A stretch of 64,000 nucleotides of DNA, taken from assembly GCA_029552065.1 (NCBI GenBank), contig JAKPEG010000065.1, positions 22,195-86,194 on the forward strand. The letters run 5' to 3'. Both the position numbers and the translations under genes were made by a program. Source of the stretch: Actinomycetes bacterium (GTDB lineage: Bacteria > Actinomycetota > Actinomycetes > Actinomycetales > Dermatophilaceae). Below the pieces are notes generated by a model. The model searched no databases. It was not told where the DNA came from and saw nothing but the letters and a program-made list of their open reading frames with translations. Positions within the stretch are counted from its first letter, which is position 1, and the number at the start of each line of letters is the position of its first letter. Below, in pieces: positions 40,501-52,500 of the stretch.

Positions 40501-43500
40501 GAGGGCGCGGCCCCGGCGACGGTGGGGGGCGTCGCCCTCCCCGGCGCAACCGGCGGCGTCCCCTACGCCCGCCTGGTCGGCGACCTCACCCTCGTCGTGG
40601 CCGGGCAGAGCCTCACCGGAAGCTTCGCGATCGAGAAGCTCGGCGCGACCGGCATGCGCTTCGCCTTCGGCACGGCAGCACGCCCCGCTGGTGCGCCACT
40701 CACCGTCTCGCTGGCGGACGGGGTCGTCACGGCCACGGTGACCAGCGGCGAGCTGCTCGTCGGCTCCGGCGGGATCGTCGCCGCGCTCACCGGCTCGATC
40801 TCCTTCGGCCCCGCCCCCTCCTTCGATCTCACGGGCGCGGTGAGCGTGCAGGTCAACACCACCGCAGTCGAGCGCACCGTCGACGGTGTCACCCTCGCGC
40901 CCTTGTCGGTCGGAGTCGTCGTCGGCACGGTCGCCACCCCCGCCGTCCTCACCGTCGCCGGTCAGACCCTCTCCGGTGTCTTCGGCTTCCGCCAGGTCAC
41001 CGGCACCGTCTTCCCGGGAGCACCGGCCGGCACCCCGCCGCCGACGACCGTCGTCGTCCTGGCCACGCACGTCAGCCTGAGCATCGGCACCGCCACCGCA
41101 GGCGTGCGGCTGAGCGACGGCGAGGCGCTGTTCGTCGTCCGTCCCGAAGGCGTGGCCGGCCGCGTCTCGGGTGCCATCCAGCTGCTCGTCCCCGACGACG
41201 CGGTGACCTTCTCGGGCACTTTCAGTGTGGCGATCAACTCCACGACAACGCGAGTGAGCGAGCAGGTGACGGTCGACGCCGACACCACGCTGTCCCTCGA
41301 CCTGCCCGCGGGACCCTATCTGCGGGTCGAGGCTGTGGGCATCGTGCTCACCTTCGCCGGCCAGCGCATCACCGGCGACCTGAGCATCGTCCGGGCGACG
41401 ATCGGGGCCGACGAGGTCACGAGCATCGGGCTGGCCCGGGTGACCGTGGCGCTCGGCGATGGCAGCACCGACTTGGTCCGGCTCACCGACGGCACCGGAC
41501 TGTTCGTCATCACCGCTGCTGGACTGGCCGGGACCCTGTCCGGCACCGTCGCGGTCACCATCCCCGGCGTGACCATCAGCGCCGGCCTCGCCCTGTCGAT
41601 CAACACCTCGACGAGCGATCTGGCAGCGACGATGACCGTCGGCGCCACCACCGTCGACCTCGACGTGCCGGGCGGTCCCTATCTGCAGCTGCGCGGCACC
41701 GCACTCACCCTCGTCATCGGCGGCTTCAGCCTCGAGGGCGACGTGACGATCACCCGGCGCACGCTCACGGGCGGCACGACGATCGTCGACGTGACCCTCG
41801 CCGTCACCGCCGACTTCGGCGGACCGATCGGCAGCCTCGGCCTCAGCGGCGCGCTGCAGCTCGGGCCGGGCGGGATCGCCGGTGTGCTCACCCTCGATCC
41901 GGTCTCCATCGACCTCGGCGGGTCGGTCTCCGTCGCCGCCAGCGCCCTGCGGTTCGAGGTCAACAACGGCCTCGCCGCCGTCACGCTGGCCGACGGCACC
42001 GCGCTGCCGGCCGGCCCTTACGTCCGGATGGTCGGCGAGGGCATCGTCCTCACCCTCGGCGGCCCCACCCTCACCGCCTCCTTCAGCTTCACCCAGCGCA
42101 CGACGGCGGGCGGAGCGACCCGCACCGTGGTCGCGGTGACCGGTGGCAGCCTGGCCCTTGCGGTCGGGGAGACCCCGCTGCTCACCGGGGTCGAGGGCAT
42201 CTTCGTCGTCGCACCGACCGGACTCGCCGGCAGCCTCGCGGGCACGATCGACCTCGGCGGTGTGCTCCCCGCCGGGGTGACCGTGAGTGGCACCTTCCGG
42301 CTCGAGACGAACCAGACGACGGCGCGAGTGACCGAATCGGTCGTGCTCGCGGGCACCACCGTCTCGCTCGACGTGCCGGCCGGTCCCTATCTCAAGGTCG
42401 CCGGCACCGACGTCGTCGTGACCATCGCGGGCCAGAGCCTGCGCGGGGACGTGGCGTTCGAGCGGACCGGGACGGCGACCCGCCTCACCTTCGCCCACGT
42501 CACCCTGCGCCTCGGCGACGGCACCACCGACCTCGTCGTACTGAGCAACGGCACCGGCGACATCCTGCTCGGCGGCACCGCCGCGGCCCGGACGATGAGC
42601 GGCAGCCTGAGCGTCGACGTCGCCGTCCTCGTGCCGGGGGTGTCGCTCACCGGGACCGTGTCGCTCGAGGTCGAACGCACGGCATCGCTCCAGCGGGTTC
42701 GGGTGGGCGGCACCGGCCTCTCCCTCGTGGTCGCGGGCCAGTCCCTCGGTGGTGACTTCTGGTTCGAGCAGAGCGTCTCCGGCACGGCCCGCACCGTCCG
42801 GGTGAGCGCGAGCAACGTGAGCGTCTTCCTCGGCGACGCCGGCGACCCCGCCGACGCGGGCGACGACCGCGGCGTGCGGCTCACCGGCGGCTCCGGCAAC
42901 GTCCTGCTCACCAATGCCGGGGTCGCGGCCAGCTTCGCGGGCACCATCGAGCTGGTCGGCCTCGACGACCTGCCCATCGTCCTCGGCTCGCTCGACGTGG
43001 CCTTCCAGCTCAACACGATGCCGGTCGCGGTCGACGACAGTGCGCTCGGCCTGCAACTGCCCGCCGGTCGGTTCCTGCGGATTCAGCTCGGCACGACGGC
43101 GACGCCGGTGTCGGTCACGCTCTTCGGACAGAGCCTCGGCGGTGTCTTCGCCTTCGAGCAGGTCCGCTCGGCGGGCACGGACGGCGTGCTCAACACGACC
43201 GACGACGTCAACGTCATCCGGATCACCGCATCCGCCGTGAGCCTGTTCCTCGGCGACGACGGCGGCACGAGCGCCGACCTCACCGACGACATCGGCGTGC
43301 GGGTGAGCAACGGCAGCGCTTTGCTGCTCATCACCCCGCAGGGCATGGCCGGCCGGATCGCCGCCACGGCGACGCTGTCGCTCGGCTCGGGCATCGGCGC
43401 CATCACCGCGACCGTGCAGGTGGAGCTCAACCAACTGCGCGAGACGGTCGGCACCAAGGTCCGTCCCGTCGCCGTCGAGGAGTCCTTCGTCCTCGACGGC

Positions 43501-46500
43501 GAGACGACCGTGCTCTCGCTGCCCGCCGGCGCCTACCTCACGGTGTCGGTCACCGGCCTCTCCCTGGAGATCGCCGGCCAGCGCCTCGCCGCGGACGTCT
43601 CCGTCGAGCGGGCGGCCCGACTCGACGCCGACGGCTTCCTCCTCACCCCGGCGACCCCGGTCTACGACCTCACCGTCCGCCTGGCGAATGTCGGGCTGCG
43701 CCTCGGCAGCCCCGAGCGGGACGTCGTCGTCGTGAGCGACGGCTCGGGCGTCTTCACGATCTTCGGGGCCGCGGCCGGGTCACCGGGCGGCTTCGCCGGA
43801 GTACTGTCCGCCTCCGTCGCCATCGACGTCCCCGGGGTGACCTTCAGCGGCAGCTTCGAGGTCGCGCTCAACACGACGACGATCGCGCGGACGGTGGACG
43901 GCATACTCGTCGCCCGCGGCGTGAAGGTGAGCGGGCTCGACGTCGTCGTCACCGCGTTCGGGCAGCGCCTGTCCGGCGACTTCGCCTTCGCCAAGGACGC
44001 GGCCACCGGTGTGCTGTCCCTCGCAATGACCGACGTGAGCCTCGAACTCGGCGACGGCACCACGACCTTCGTCACCGCGACCATCGCCAGCGGTGCGCTC
44101 GTCATCGGGCCGCAAGGACTCGCCGGCTCCGTCGTCGCCGGGCTGACCATCAGCCCCGACCTGTCGGCCGACTTCAGCCTCACCGCCGACATCGTCCTGC
44201 AACTCAACACGACGACGGCGGACGTGAGCCAGACCCTCGACGTCGGCGGCACGCCCGTCACGGTCGTCGTCCCCAAGAACACGCTGCGGGTGCAGATCGG
44301 TCTGCCCGGTCGCCCGGCGGAACTCACCCTGTTCGGTCAGAGCCTCAAGGGCATCGTCGTGATGACCCAGACCCGGACGGCCGCGGGCAGCAAGGTCGTG
44401 CGGATGGCCTTCAGCGACGTGGAGCTGTTCCTCGGCGATCCGGGTGCCACTCCGGACCCGGGCGACGACGTGGGGCTGCGGCTGACCGACGGCTCGGGGG
44501 CGGTCCTCATCACCCCGGCCGGATTCGCGGGCGAACTCGGCGGAACCGTCGCGTTGGTCAACCTCCCCATCGACTTCCACGCCACCCTCACGGTGCAGGT
44601 CAACACCCTCGGCTTCGCGGTCAACGAGACCGTCCAGTTCCTCGGGGTCGACGTGACCACGACGACCCAGGGCGCTGCCGCGACTTCCGAGGTCCAGCAC
44701 GTCATCGTGTCGGCCCCGGCCGGGACCTTCACGCTTGCCTACGACCTCAACGCCAACGGACGGATCGACGCCGGCGAGATCACTTCGGCCCTGCTCGTCG
44801 GCGCCTCCGCGGCCGACGTCGAGGCTGCGCTCGACGCCCTCATCCCGTCCGGTGTCGCCGTCACGTCGGTGGCCGGTGGCTACGACGTGACCTTCGACGG
44901 CACCGGGAACAAGGGTGCCCTGCAACCCAACGTGCGCACCCTCGTGCTGCCGCGCGGTCCCTACCTGCGGATCGTGGCGGCCGACGTCGAGGTCACCATC
45001 GGCACCGTCACCGTCCACGCCGACCTCGCCTTCGAGCGGGTCGGTCCGGCCGGCGCGCAGGTGACGAAGATCGGCTTCGCCCACGCGAGCTTCTCCTCGA
45101 CTCAGTCCATCGACGGCGACAACCCCGGCCTCACCGAGGCCCAGGGCGCGCTCATCCTCTTCAGCCCCGGCACGCAGACCGCCCCCGCGGCGGGTGCCGT
45201 CCCGGCCCAGACGACCACGACCGGCGGCGTGGCCGGCATCCTCACCGGGCGGGTCGCGACCGGGAGCATCGCGGGCTTCAGCCTCGACGCCTCGGTCGGC
45301 CTCACGATCAACACGACCGGCAAGCGCGTCGACCAGAGCGTCGACGTCGCCGGCACGGTGCTGCGCGTCGACCTGGCCGCGAGCCCGCGCTTCGCCTTCC
45401 TCCTGCAGGACTTCGACTTCGACTTCGGCGGATTCCTCGAGATCCGGGCCGGCCAGTTCATCATCGGCGCCGACGGCTCGTTCAGCGGTGACGGCCTGGA
45501 CATCTTCGTCGGCAAGGGCCCCTCCAAGCTCGCCGACGGCACGCTCAACCCCGACGCCGTGGGTGTGCTCATCCAGGGGGCCTCGCTCGCCTTCATCAAC
45601 AACCCGGGCAACGGCTTCGCGCTCAAGGTGACTGGGACCTTCGCCCTCGTCGGCATGGACGGCCTCACGGTCGCCGGCACGGTGGCCTTCGAGGCCAACA
45701 CCTCGACCACCTCGCTCACCCCGCCCGGGTCGGCGACGGCGCTCGTGCCCGGTCGCTATTCCTTCGTCGTCACCGGCTTCACGATGTCGGTCGCCGGCCT
45801 CTTCTCGATCTCGGGCAACCTCTACCTCACCCGGTCGCCCAACGGCGACCTCGACATCATGCTCAACCCGGCGACGGTCGCCGTCTCGATGAGCGGCACC
45901 GAGATCGCCCGCCTGAGCGGCTTCGCGACGTTCACCATCTCCTCGGTCACCGGCTTCCGGCTCAACAACTTCAAGGTCGACTCCTTCGACCTCTTCCCCA
46001 GCGGTATGCCGCTCGCGGCCCTCGCCGCGACGCCCACCACCGCGCCGGTCCTCTTCCCGACCGCCGACCTCGTGAGCCCGCTCAAGGGCGCGGTGACGAA
46101 CTCGGTGACCGTCGGCACGACGATCGACGTCGTCTACAACGACGTCAACGGGGTCGGGCTGCGACCCGAGACGATCCGCGACGCCGACCCCGAGTTCGAC
46201 CTGCTCGTCAATGGCGCGGCCGCGGCGGTGACGGTCGGCGGCATACCGACCGCGGTCAGCGGCAAGGTGAACACCTGGCGCTACACCCTCTCCGGCCTGC
46301 TGCCGGACAATGCGCTGGTCACCGTCCGATTCCGCCAAGGCGGCTTCTCCGACACCGGCGGCTCGGCCAACATGGTCGAGGACGAGCAGTTCGTGCTCTT
46401 CGTCCCCACGCCGCTCAACCCCCGCCCGGGCCCGATCGCCCAGCTGGCCAACCCGCTCAACGGCGGGACCATCACCGCGGCGCAGATCAACGCCCAGCGC

Positions 46501-49500
46501 TACCTCGACATCACCTACACGTCGCTGTCGCCCAACGGCACCGACCCGGCGCCGCCGATCATCAAGTCCTCGATCGAGAGCGGACCGGTGCCCTTCCGGA
46601 TCACCGGCACGGGGATCGCCGACCTCGCCGTCGACGCCCTCGGCGCGCCGGTCATCGTCGGACAACCGCTGCTCATCAGCGGCCGCGCGGCCACGGCGAC
46701 GACGGTGACCTACCGCTACTTCCTCAAGGACAAGAACACCGCCAACACGACCGGCCTGTTCACCCAGGGCACGATCCAGCTGGCCTTCCCCGGCGGACAG
46801 GTGAGCGCCGGCACCACCGGCCAGACGCCGGCGACCAACCCGGCGCAGACACAGTCGTTCACCGTCGATCCCTCGGCCCCCGGTGCCGCGACGACCGGCG
46901 GGGCCATCGCCCTCGGGCCGCTCAGCCTCCAGGGACCGAGCGTGGGCCTGGCCGACTTCGGCTTCGCCGACGGGATGGTCGTGCTCACCCTCGCCGTGGG
47001 CGTCGACCGCGCCAGCCTCGCCTTCGGCGGCTCGCCGACGACGAACACGACGACCACGCCCAACGCGGCGCAGACCTCCAGCGGGGTCACTGTCGACCTC
47101 GTCGGTGTGCTCGGCACCTTCGACCTCGCCGTCGACGTCTTCGGGCTGCTCGGCGGCACGGTGCGGGTCGAACCCACCGGCAAGTGGAACCTGCGGGTCG
47201 CCTCGCTCGAGGCGCAGATCCCCAACCTCGCCACCCTCAAGGCCGACGGCATCGTCATCGGCTACGACCCCGCCGCGGCGCCGGGGCAGGAGCTCATCCG
47301 GATCAACAACGCGACGATCACCCTGCCCCGCTTCGGTGTCACCGGCACGATCCGGCCCTACAACCCGGCGCTGTCCTCCAACATCGCCGTGAACAACGAC
47401 GCCACCCTCACCGCAGGGGTCATCCCCGGCCTGGTCATCCGGGACAACGGCTTCAGCATCGGCACCGCCGAGCTCGCCTACGGTCTGCCCCCGGAGCAGG
47501 GCGGGCTCACCCCGACGAGCGGGGTCGTCGACGAGAAGATCACCTTCGGCGGCATCCTCGAGCTCGAGGACATCCGGTTCGGGGTCGCCGGGCTCACCGT
47601 GACCTTCGGCGACGGGCCGAGCGCCGGCTTCACGGGCCTGGTCTACATCGCCTCGGGCGGTGCGACGCTCTTCCCGCGCGGTGCCTTCACCGCCTCGATC
47701 ACCGACCGTCTCACGGCCGACGACAAGCGCCCCGACGGGACGCTCGACACCGAGGCCTTCCGGATCGCGGTCACCTTCACCGCCGGGGTCGTCGACGCCT
47801 TCCAGCTGAGCGTCGACACCCTCGAGGTCCGGCTGGGCACCTTCGTTCAGCTCTCGGCCCGCGACTTCCGCCTCGACACGGGTGCGGCCGGCACGAGCGA
47901 CGTCCTCGTCCAGTTCGGGTCGGTGGGTGCCAAGGTCACCATCGGCGCCCTCGTCATCGGGGGAGAGGCACGCAACTTCGGCTTCCGCGGGACCGGCGAG
48001 TTCGTCACCTTCACCGGCTTCGGAGTCTTCCTCACGGTCGGCTCGGCCACCGGCGACTCGTTCAAGTGGCCCTCCTTCCTGCCCGTGCGCATCGACGCGC
48101 TGGGCATCCAATGGGACGACGTCGTCAACCACCCGGAGGACTTCGTCCTCACGCTCTCGGCCAGCGTCACCGAGATCAAGGGCCTGTCCGGGCTCACCTT
48201 CAGCGGCTCGATCCAGGGCGTGAAGATCGCCCCGATGCTGCTCGCCGAGGGCAAGTTCCCCATCATCGCCATCGACTCGATCGCGGTGCAGGTGAAGGGC
48301 TCGCTCTTCGGTGGTCAGCTCGAGGCCGGGCTCGTCGGCGGGATCCTGCGCCTGGACAGCAACTACTCGATCATCGGAACCTTCGACACGACGACCCCGG
48401 TGGCGCAACGGGTCTTCTACCTGGGCATCGTCGGTGGCTTCTCCGTCGCGGGCCTGGCCGGGCTCACCATCCGCCTGGGGCTGTCCGAACTCGGTCCGCT
48501 GCAGGTCTTCATCAACGTCCAGGTTCCCGGCGGCCTGCTGCTCGAGCCGACCACCGGGCTCACCCTCAACGACTTCTCGGCCGGCGTGGAGTTCTTCAAG
48601 ACGCTGCCCTCGATCGAGGACCCGTTCGCCCTGCGCTCGAGCGCCTTCGGCCTCCCGACGAACCTCACCGCCGACCAGTGGCTCGCCTCGCTGCAGTCGC
48701 AGGTCGCGTTGCAGGCCAAGGCGATCTCGCTCAACCCGTCGATGGGCGGCTTCGCCGCGGCCTTCACCTCGCCCATGGTCATCACCGGCAGCGCGCGGGT
48801 CTACTCGATCTACACCTCGCAGGCGGTCTTCAACGGGCAGGTCCTCGTGAAGATCTCCACCGACGGCAAGCTACTCATCGCCGGCACGCTCAACTTCGCC
48901 AACAACAACATCTCGGTGAGCGGCCGGCTCTATGCCGATCTCAGCCGGATCGCCCACGGCGACCTGGTCGTCCTCTTCCTCGCCGACGTGCCCGACCAGG
49001 TCCGCCTGCTCACGGTCTACGGCAAGCTCAAGATGGGCTTCCGCAACTCCTCGGGCGAGGAGGTCGCCTTCGACGTCGTCGACGTGCCGGACCCCGTGGC
49101 CACCGGCACCGCACCGCAGGTCTCTGTCGTCGCCCCGACAGCCGGCGGCAACACGGTCCCCGACGCGACTGCCAACGCGGGTGCGGGCAACCGCACGATC
49201 GACATCACCTTCAGCCCACCGCCGGGTGCGAGCCTGGACATCGCGAGCATCCTCGACGGCACCCACGAGTTCACCCTCACCGTCAACGGGGCCTCGCGCA
49301 CGGTGACCTCCGGGACGCCGGTGCCGGTGATCGCGGTGACGACCTCCGAGGGCGTGCTCTTCGTGCCCCTGGTGAGCGACGGCACGCAGGTGACCTACAC
49401 CTACCGCAAGCCCGGCGAGGCCGCCGACACGGTCGAGGTCGTCGTCCAGGCCTCGCAGCTGCCCGCCGGCAGCGACCTCATGGCCGAGGCCGTGCGCCTG

Positions 49501-52500
49501 AGCGGCACGACCCGCTTCCGCTACGACATCGGTGCCGCTCTCTTCCCGCAAGGCACGGTGACGCTCACCTTCGCGGCGGGCGTCGTGAAGAACCGCGACG
49601 TGACGACCTCGACCGGCACGACGACCGGGGCCGGCAACGACGCGACGACGGTCAGCTTCCTCGTCACCGGTGTCACCGCGACGATCAGCGATCCCACACC
49701 GGGCGGGACCATCGACATCCGGGTCGTCAACGGCCGTCCGTGGCTCACCTTCGTCGACGTCGACTTCACGGTCGCGGCAGGTCGCACGCTCGACCTCGCC
49801 TCGATCTTCGACCTCGCCCCCGAGTTCACCCTCGCCGGTGCCGGCCTGGGCAGCGCCGCCCTCGACGGCACCCGCGCGCCGATCCAGCTCACCGACGGCG
49901 TGCCCGCCGGCACGACCCGGATCCGCTACTGGATCACCGGTGCCTTCGCTGCTTCGGGCGCGGTCACGCTCACCCCGATCCAGCGCTCGTGGGGCTTCAC
50001 CGTGGTCCTCACGGCCGTCACCCTGTCGGCGACGATCCCCGCGGACACGACCGTCACGACGATCACCGTGCAACTCGCCCAGCTCGCCGCCGACGTCGAC
50101 AGCATCACCGGGGTCACCTTCGCCGATCTCGACGCCACCGTGCCGGGCATCCAGCTGTATGCCGTGGGCGATCTCATCGTCACGCTCGACCCCTCGCGGC
50201 CCATCGTCCGCTCGGGAAGCGACTTCCTCATTCCCGTCGTGAGCACGACCATGAGCTCGAGCATCACCCTCGCCCCGCAGCTGATCGCCGGCTCCGCAGC
50301 CTTCACCAGTTCGACCGCGGCCGACTACACCGGCCGGGCCACCCGGGTCACCCCGACGACGGTGACCGGAGCCACGAGCTATCTCGACGTGACCTTCGCC
50401 CCGGCCCTCGGCGCCCAGCTGCAGCTCGGCACCATCGACGGCGACGAACTCGTCCTCGGTGGCCTCGGTGCGGCCGGCGTGAGCCTCGTCTCCGGCGGCG
50501 TCTTCTTCCTCCAAGGCACGACCTACCGCTACCTGCTGAGCGGCTCCTTCGCCCTCGGCGGCGTCGACGTCACCGTCAAGCTCGACACGTTCGACGACAC
50601 CGACATTCGCGGGCCTCCTTCCGGCGCCGTGCTCGTCCACCACTTCACCGTCGTCGGCGCGACCGCCGACCTCGTCCGGACGACTGCGGACGGCCCCGTC
50701 ACGTTGGCCGGCACCACCCTCGGTCGCGATCTGCTCAACACCCCCGGCTACCTCGAGATCCGGTTCTCCGGTTCCGGCGCCTTCCGCATCGACCCGGCCA
50801 CCATCGGCGGCGGCGAGGTGCAGCTGCGTGACGCGGGCGGCATACTCGTCGCCCTCGGTGCCCCGGTGCGGGTCGGGACCACCGACACCTTCCGCTTCCC
50901 GCTGCTGGCCCCGCTGGCGACCGGCAGCTACACGCTCACCTTCGTGGGCGGCACCTTCGCCGACCTCGGCGGCACCGCCAACGTCGCCGAGAGCGAGACC
51001 TTCACCCTCGTCGCACCGAGCGCCGTCGTGTCCGACCCGGTCCGTGGACAGGTCATCGACGTCACGGAATTCGGCACCCGCGGCTACCTCGACATCACCT
51101 TCACGCCGGCTCCGGGCGCCACCCTCGACGTCGCCGCGATCCTCGCCCTGCGCCCGACCTTCACCGGTGGCGGCACCGAGTCGCTCACGGTGACGACGGT
51201 GACCCGGCAGGGTGACAGCAACACCTTCCGGTTCGCCTTCACCGGCATGTTCACACCCGGCACGGTGACGATGACCCTCGCGGCCGGCGCCTGGCACGAC
51301 TCGCAGGGGAACGCCTCGGCCGAGACGACGGCGACCTTCCGGCTCATCACGCCCGGCCAGTCCTTCTTCATCGAACTCAGCGGCGGCATCCTCCTGCAGG
51401 CCGCGGGTCTCACCTCCGAGCCGCTCGTCGACCTGCGCGCGTCCGTCGTGCTCGAGATCGACAACAACCGCAAGCTGTTCATCCTCACCTTCGAGGGCCA
51501 ACTGAGCATCATCAAGCTCGGCACCGTCGGGGCCACCTCGGGCCGCTTCGTCCTGGACAACAGCGACCCCGAGCACTTCCCGCCGCGGCTCTGGGGCGTC
51601 GCCTCGCTGCAGACCAACTTCGACGCGCTGCGCCCCTACGGCCTGGACCTGCGGGCCTCGGGCACGCTGCAGATCAACCTCACCAACGAGACCAAGGTCG
51701 AGACGATCACCCTCAAGGGTGTCGGCCCGGGACACACCGACCTCACCCAGACCTACACCCTCAAGCCCTACAGCTTCGGGCTCGAGCTCGTCGGGCTCGT
51801 CGCGGTGAGCATCCCCGGTACCTCGACCGAGCTCATGCGCCTCAGCGGCGGCTTCATCCTCGACATCTCGATGGACGGCAACCCGTCGCTCACGATGTTC
51901 ATGATGGGCGAGTTCTCCTACGGCTCGGGCTCTGCTCGACTCACCTTCGCCGAGGGGCGGGCGGTGCTGTTCATCCGCACCGAGCCGGGCAACACCGGGG
52001 TCGCCGGCTCGGTGACGATCAGTTCCGGTGGTGGCATCGGTCTGCCGGATCTCCCGCTCTTCCAGGTGACCGGCACGGTCTCGGTGATGTTCAACACCAC
52101 CCTGCGCGAGCAGACCCTGCAGCTGCCCGCATCCTTCCTGCCGCTGCTGCGCCCCGGCGAGCCGAGCACGATCACCGTCTATGCCTCGGCGCCCGGCCTC
52201 AACGGCCACCCGCTCGCCGGTGCGTTGCCCGAGGTCTACGTGCGGGCGACGATCAGCGCCCGGATCGTCATCGGCGGCGTGCTCACGATGGACGGCTACA
52301 TCGGCATCACCGCAGCCACCGACACGAGCCTGCGCAGCTACCTGTTGATCGACGGCGCGATCGGCACGACGATCCCCTTCCTCGGATCGCTCACCGGCGT
52401 CATCAACCTCGGGGTCTACGTCGGACCCAACCCGAGCGACACCGGCGTCGTCGGTCGGGTGCAGCTCACCCGGGCCTCCAACGCCCTGCCGGGGCTGAGC

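Noticed and set aside
47184-50831. 1,215-aa + strand ORF in another frame
   Set aside because: Arg/His/Pro-rich translation typical of an out-of-frame read in high-GC DNA; overlaps the coherent giant ORF.
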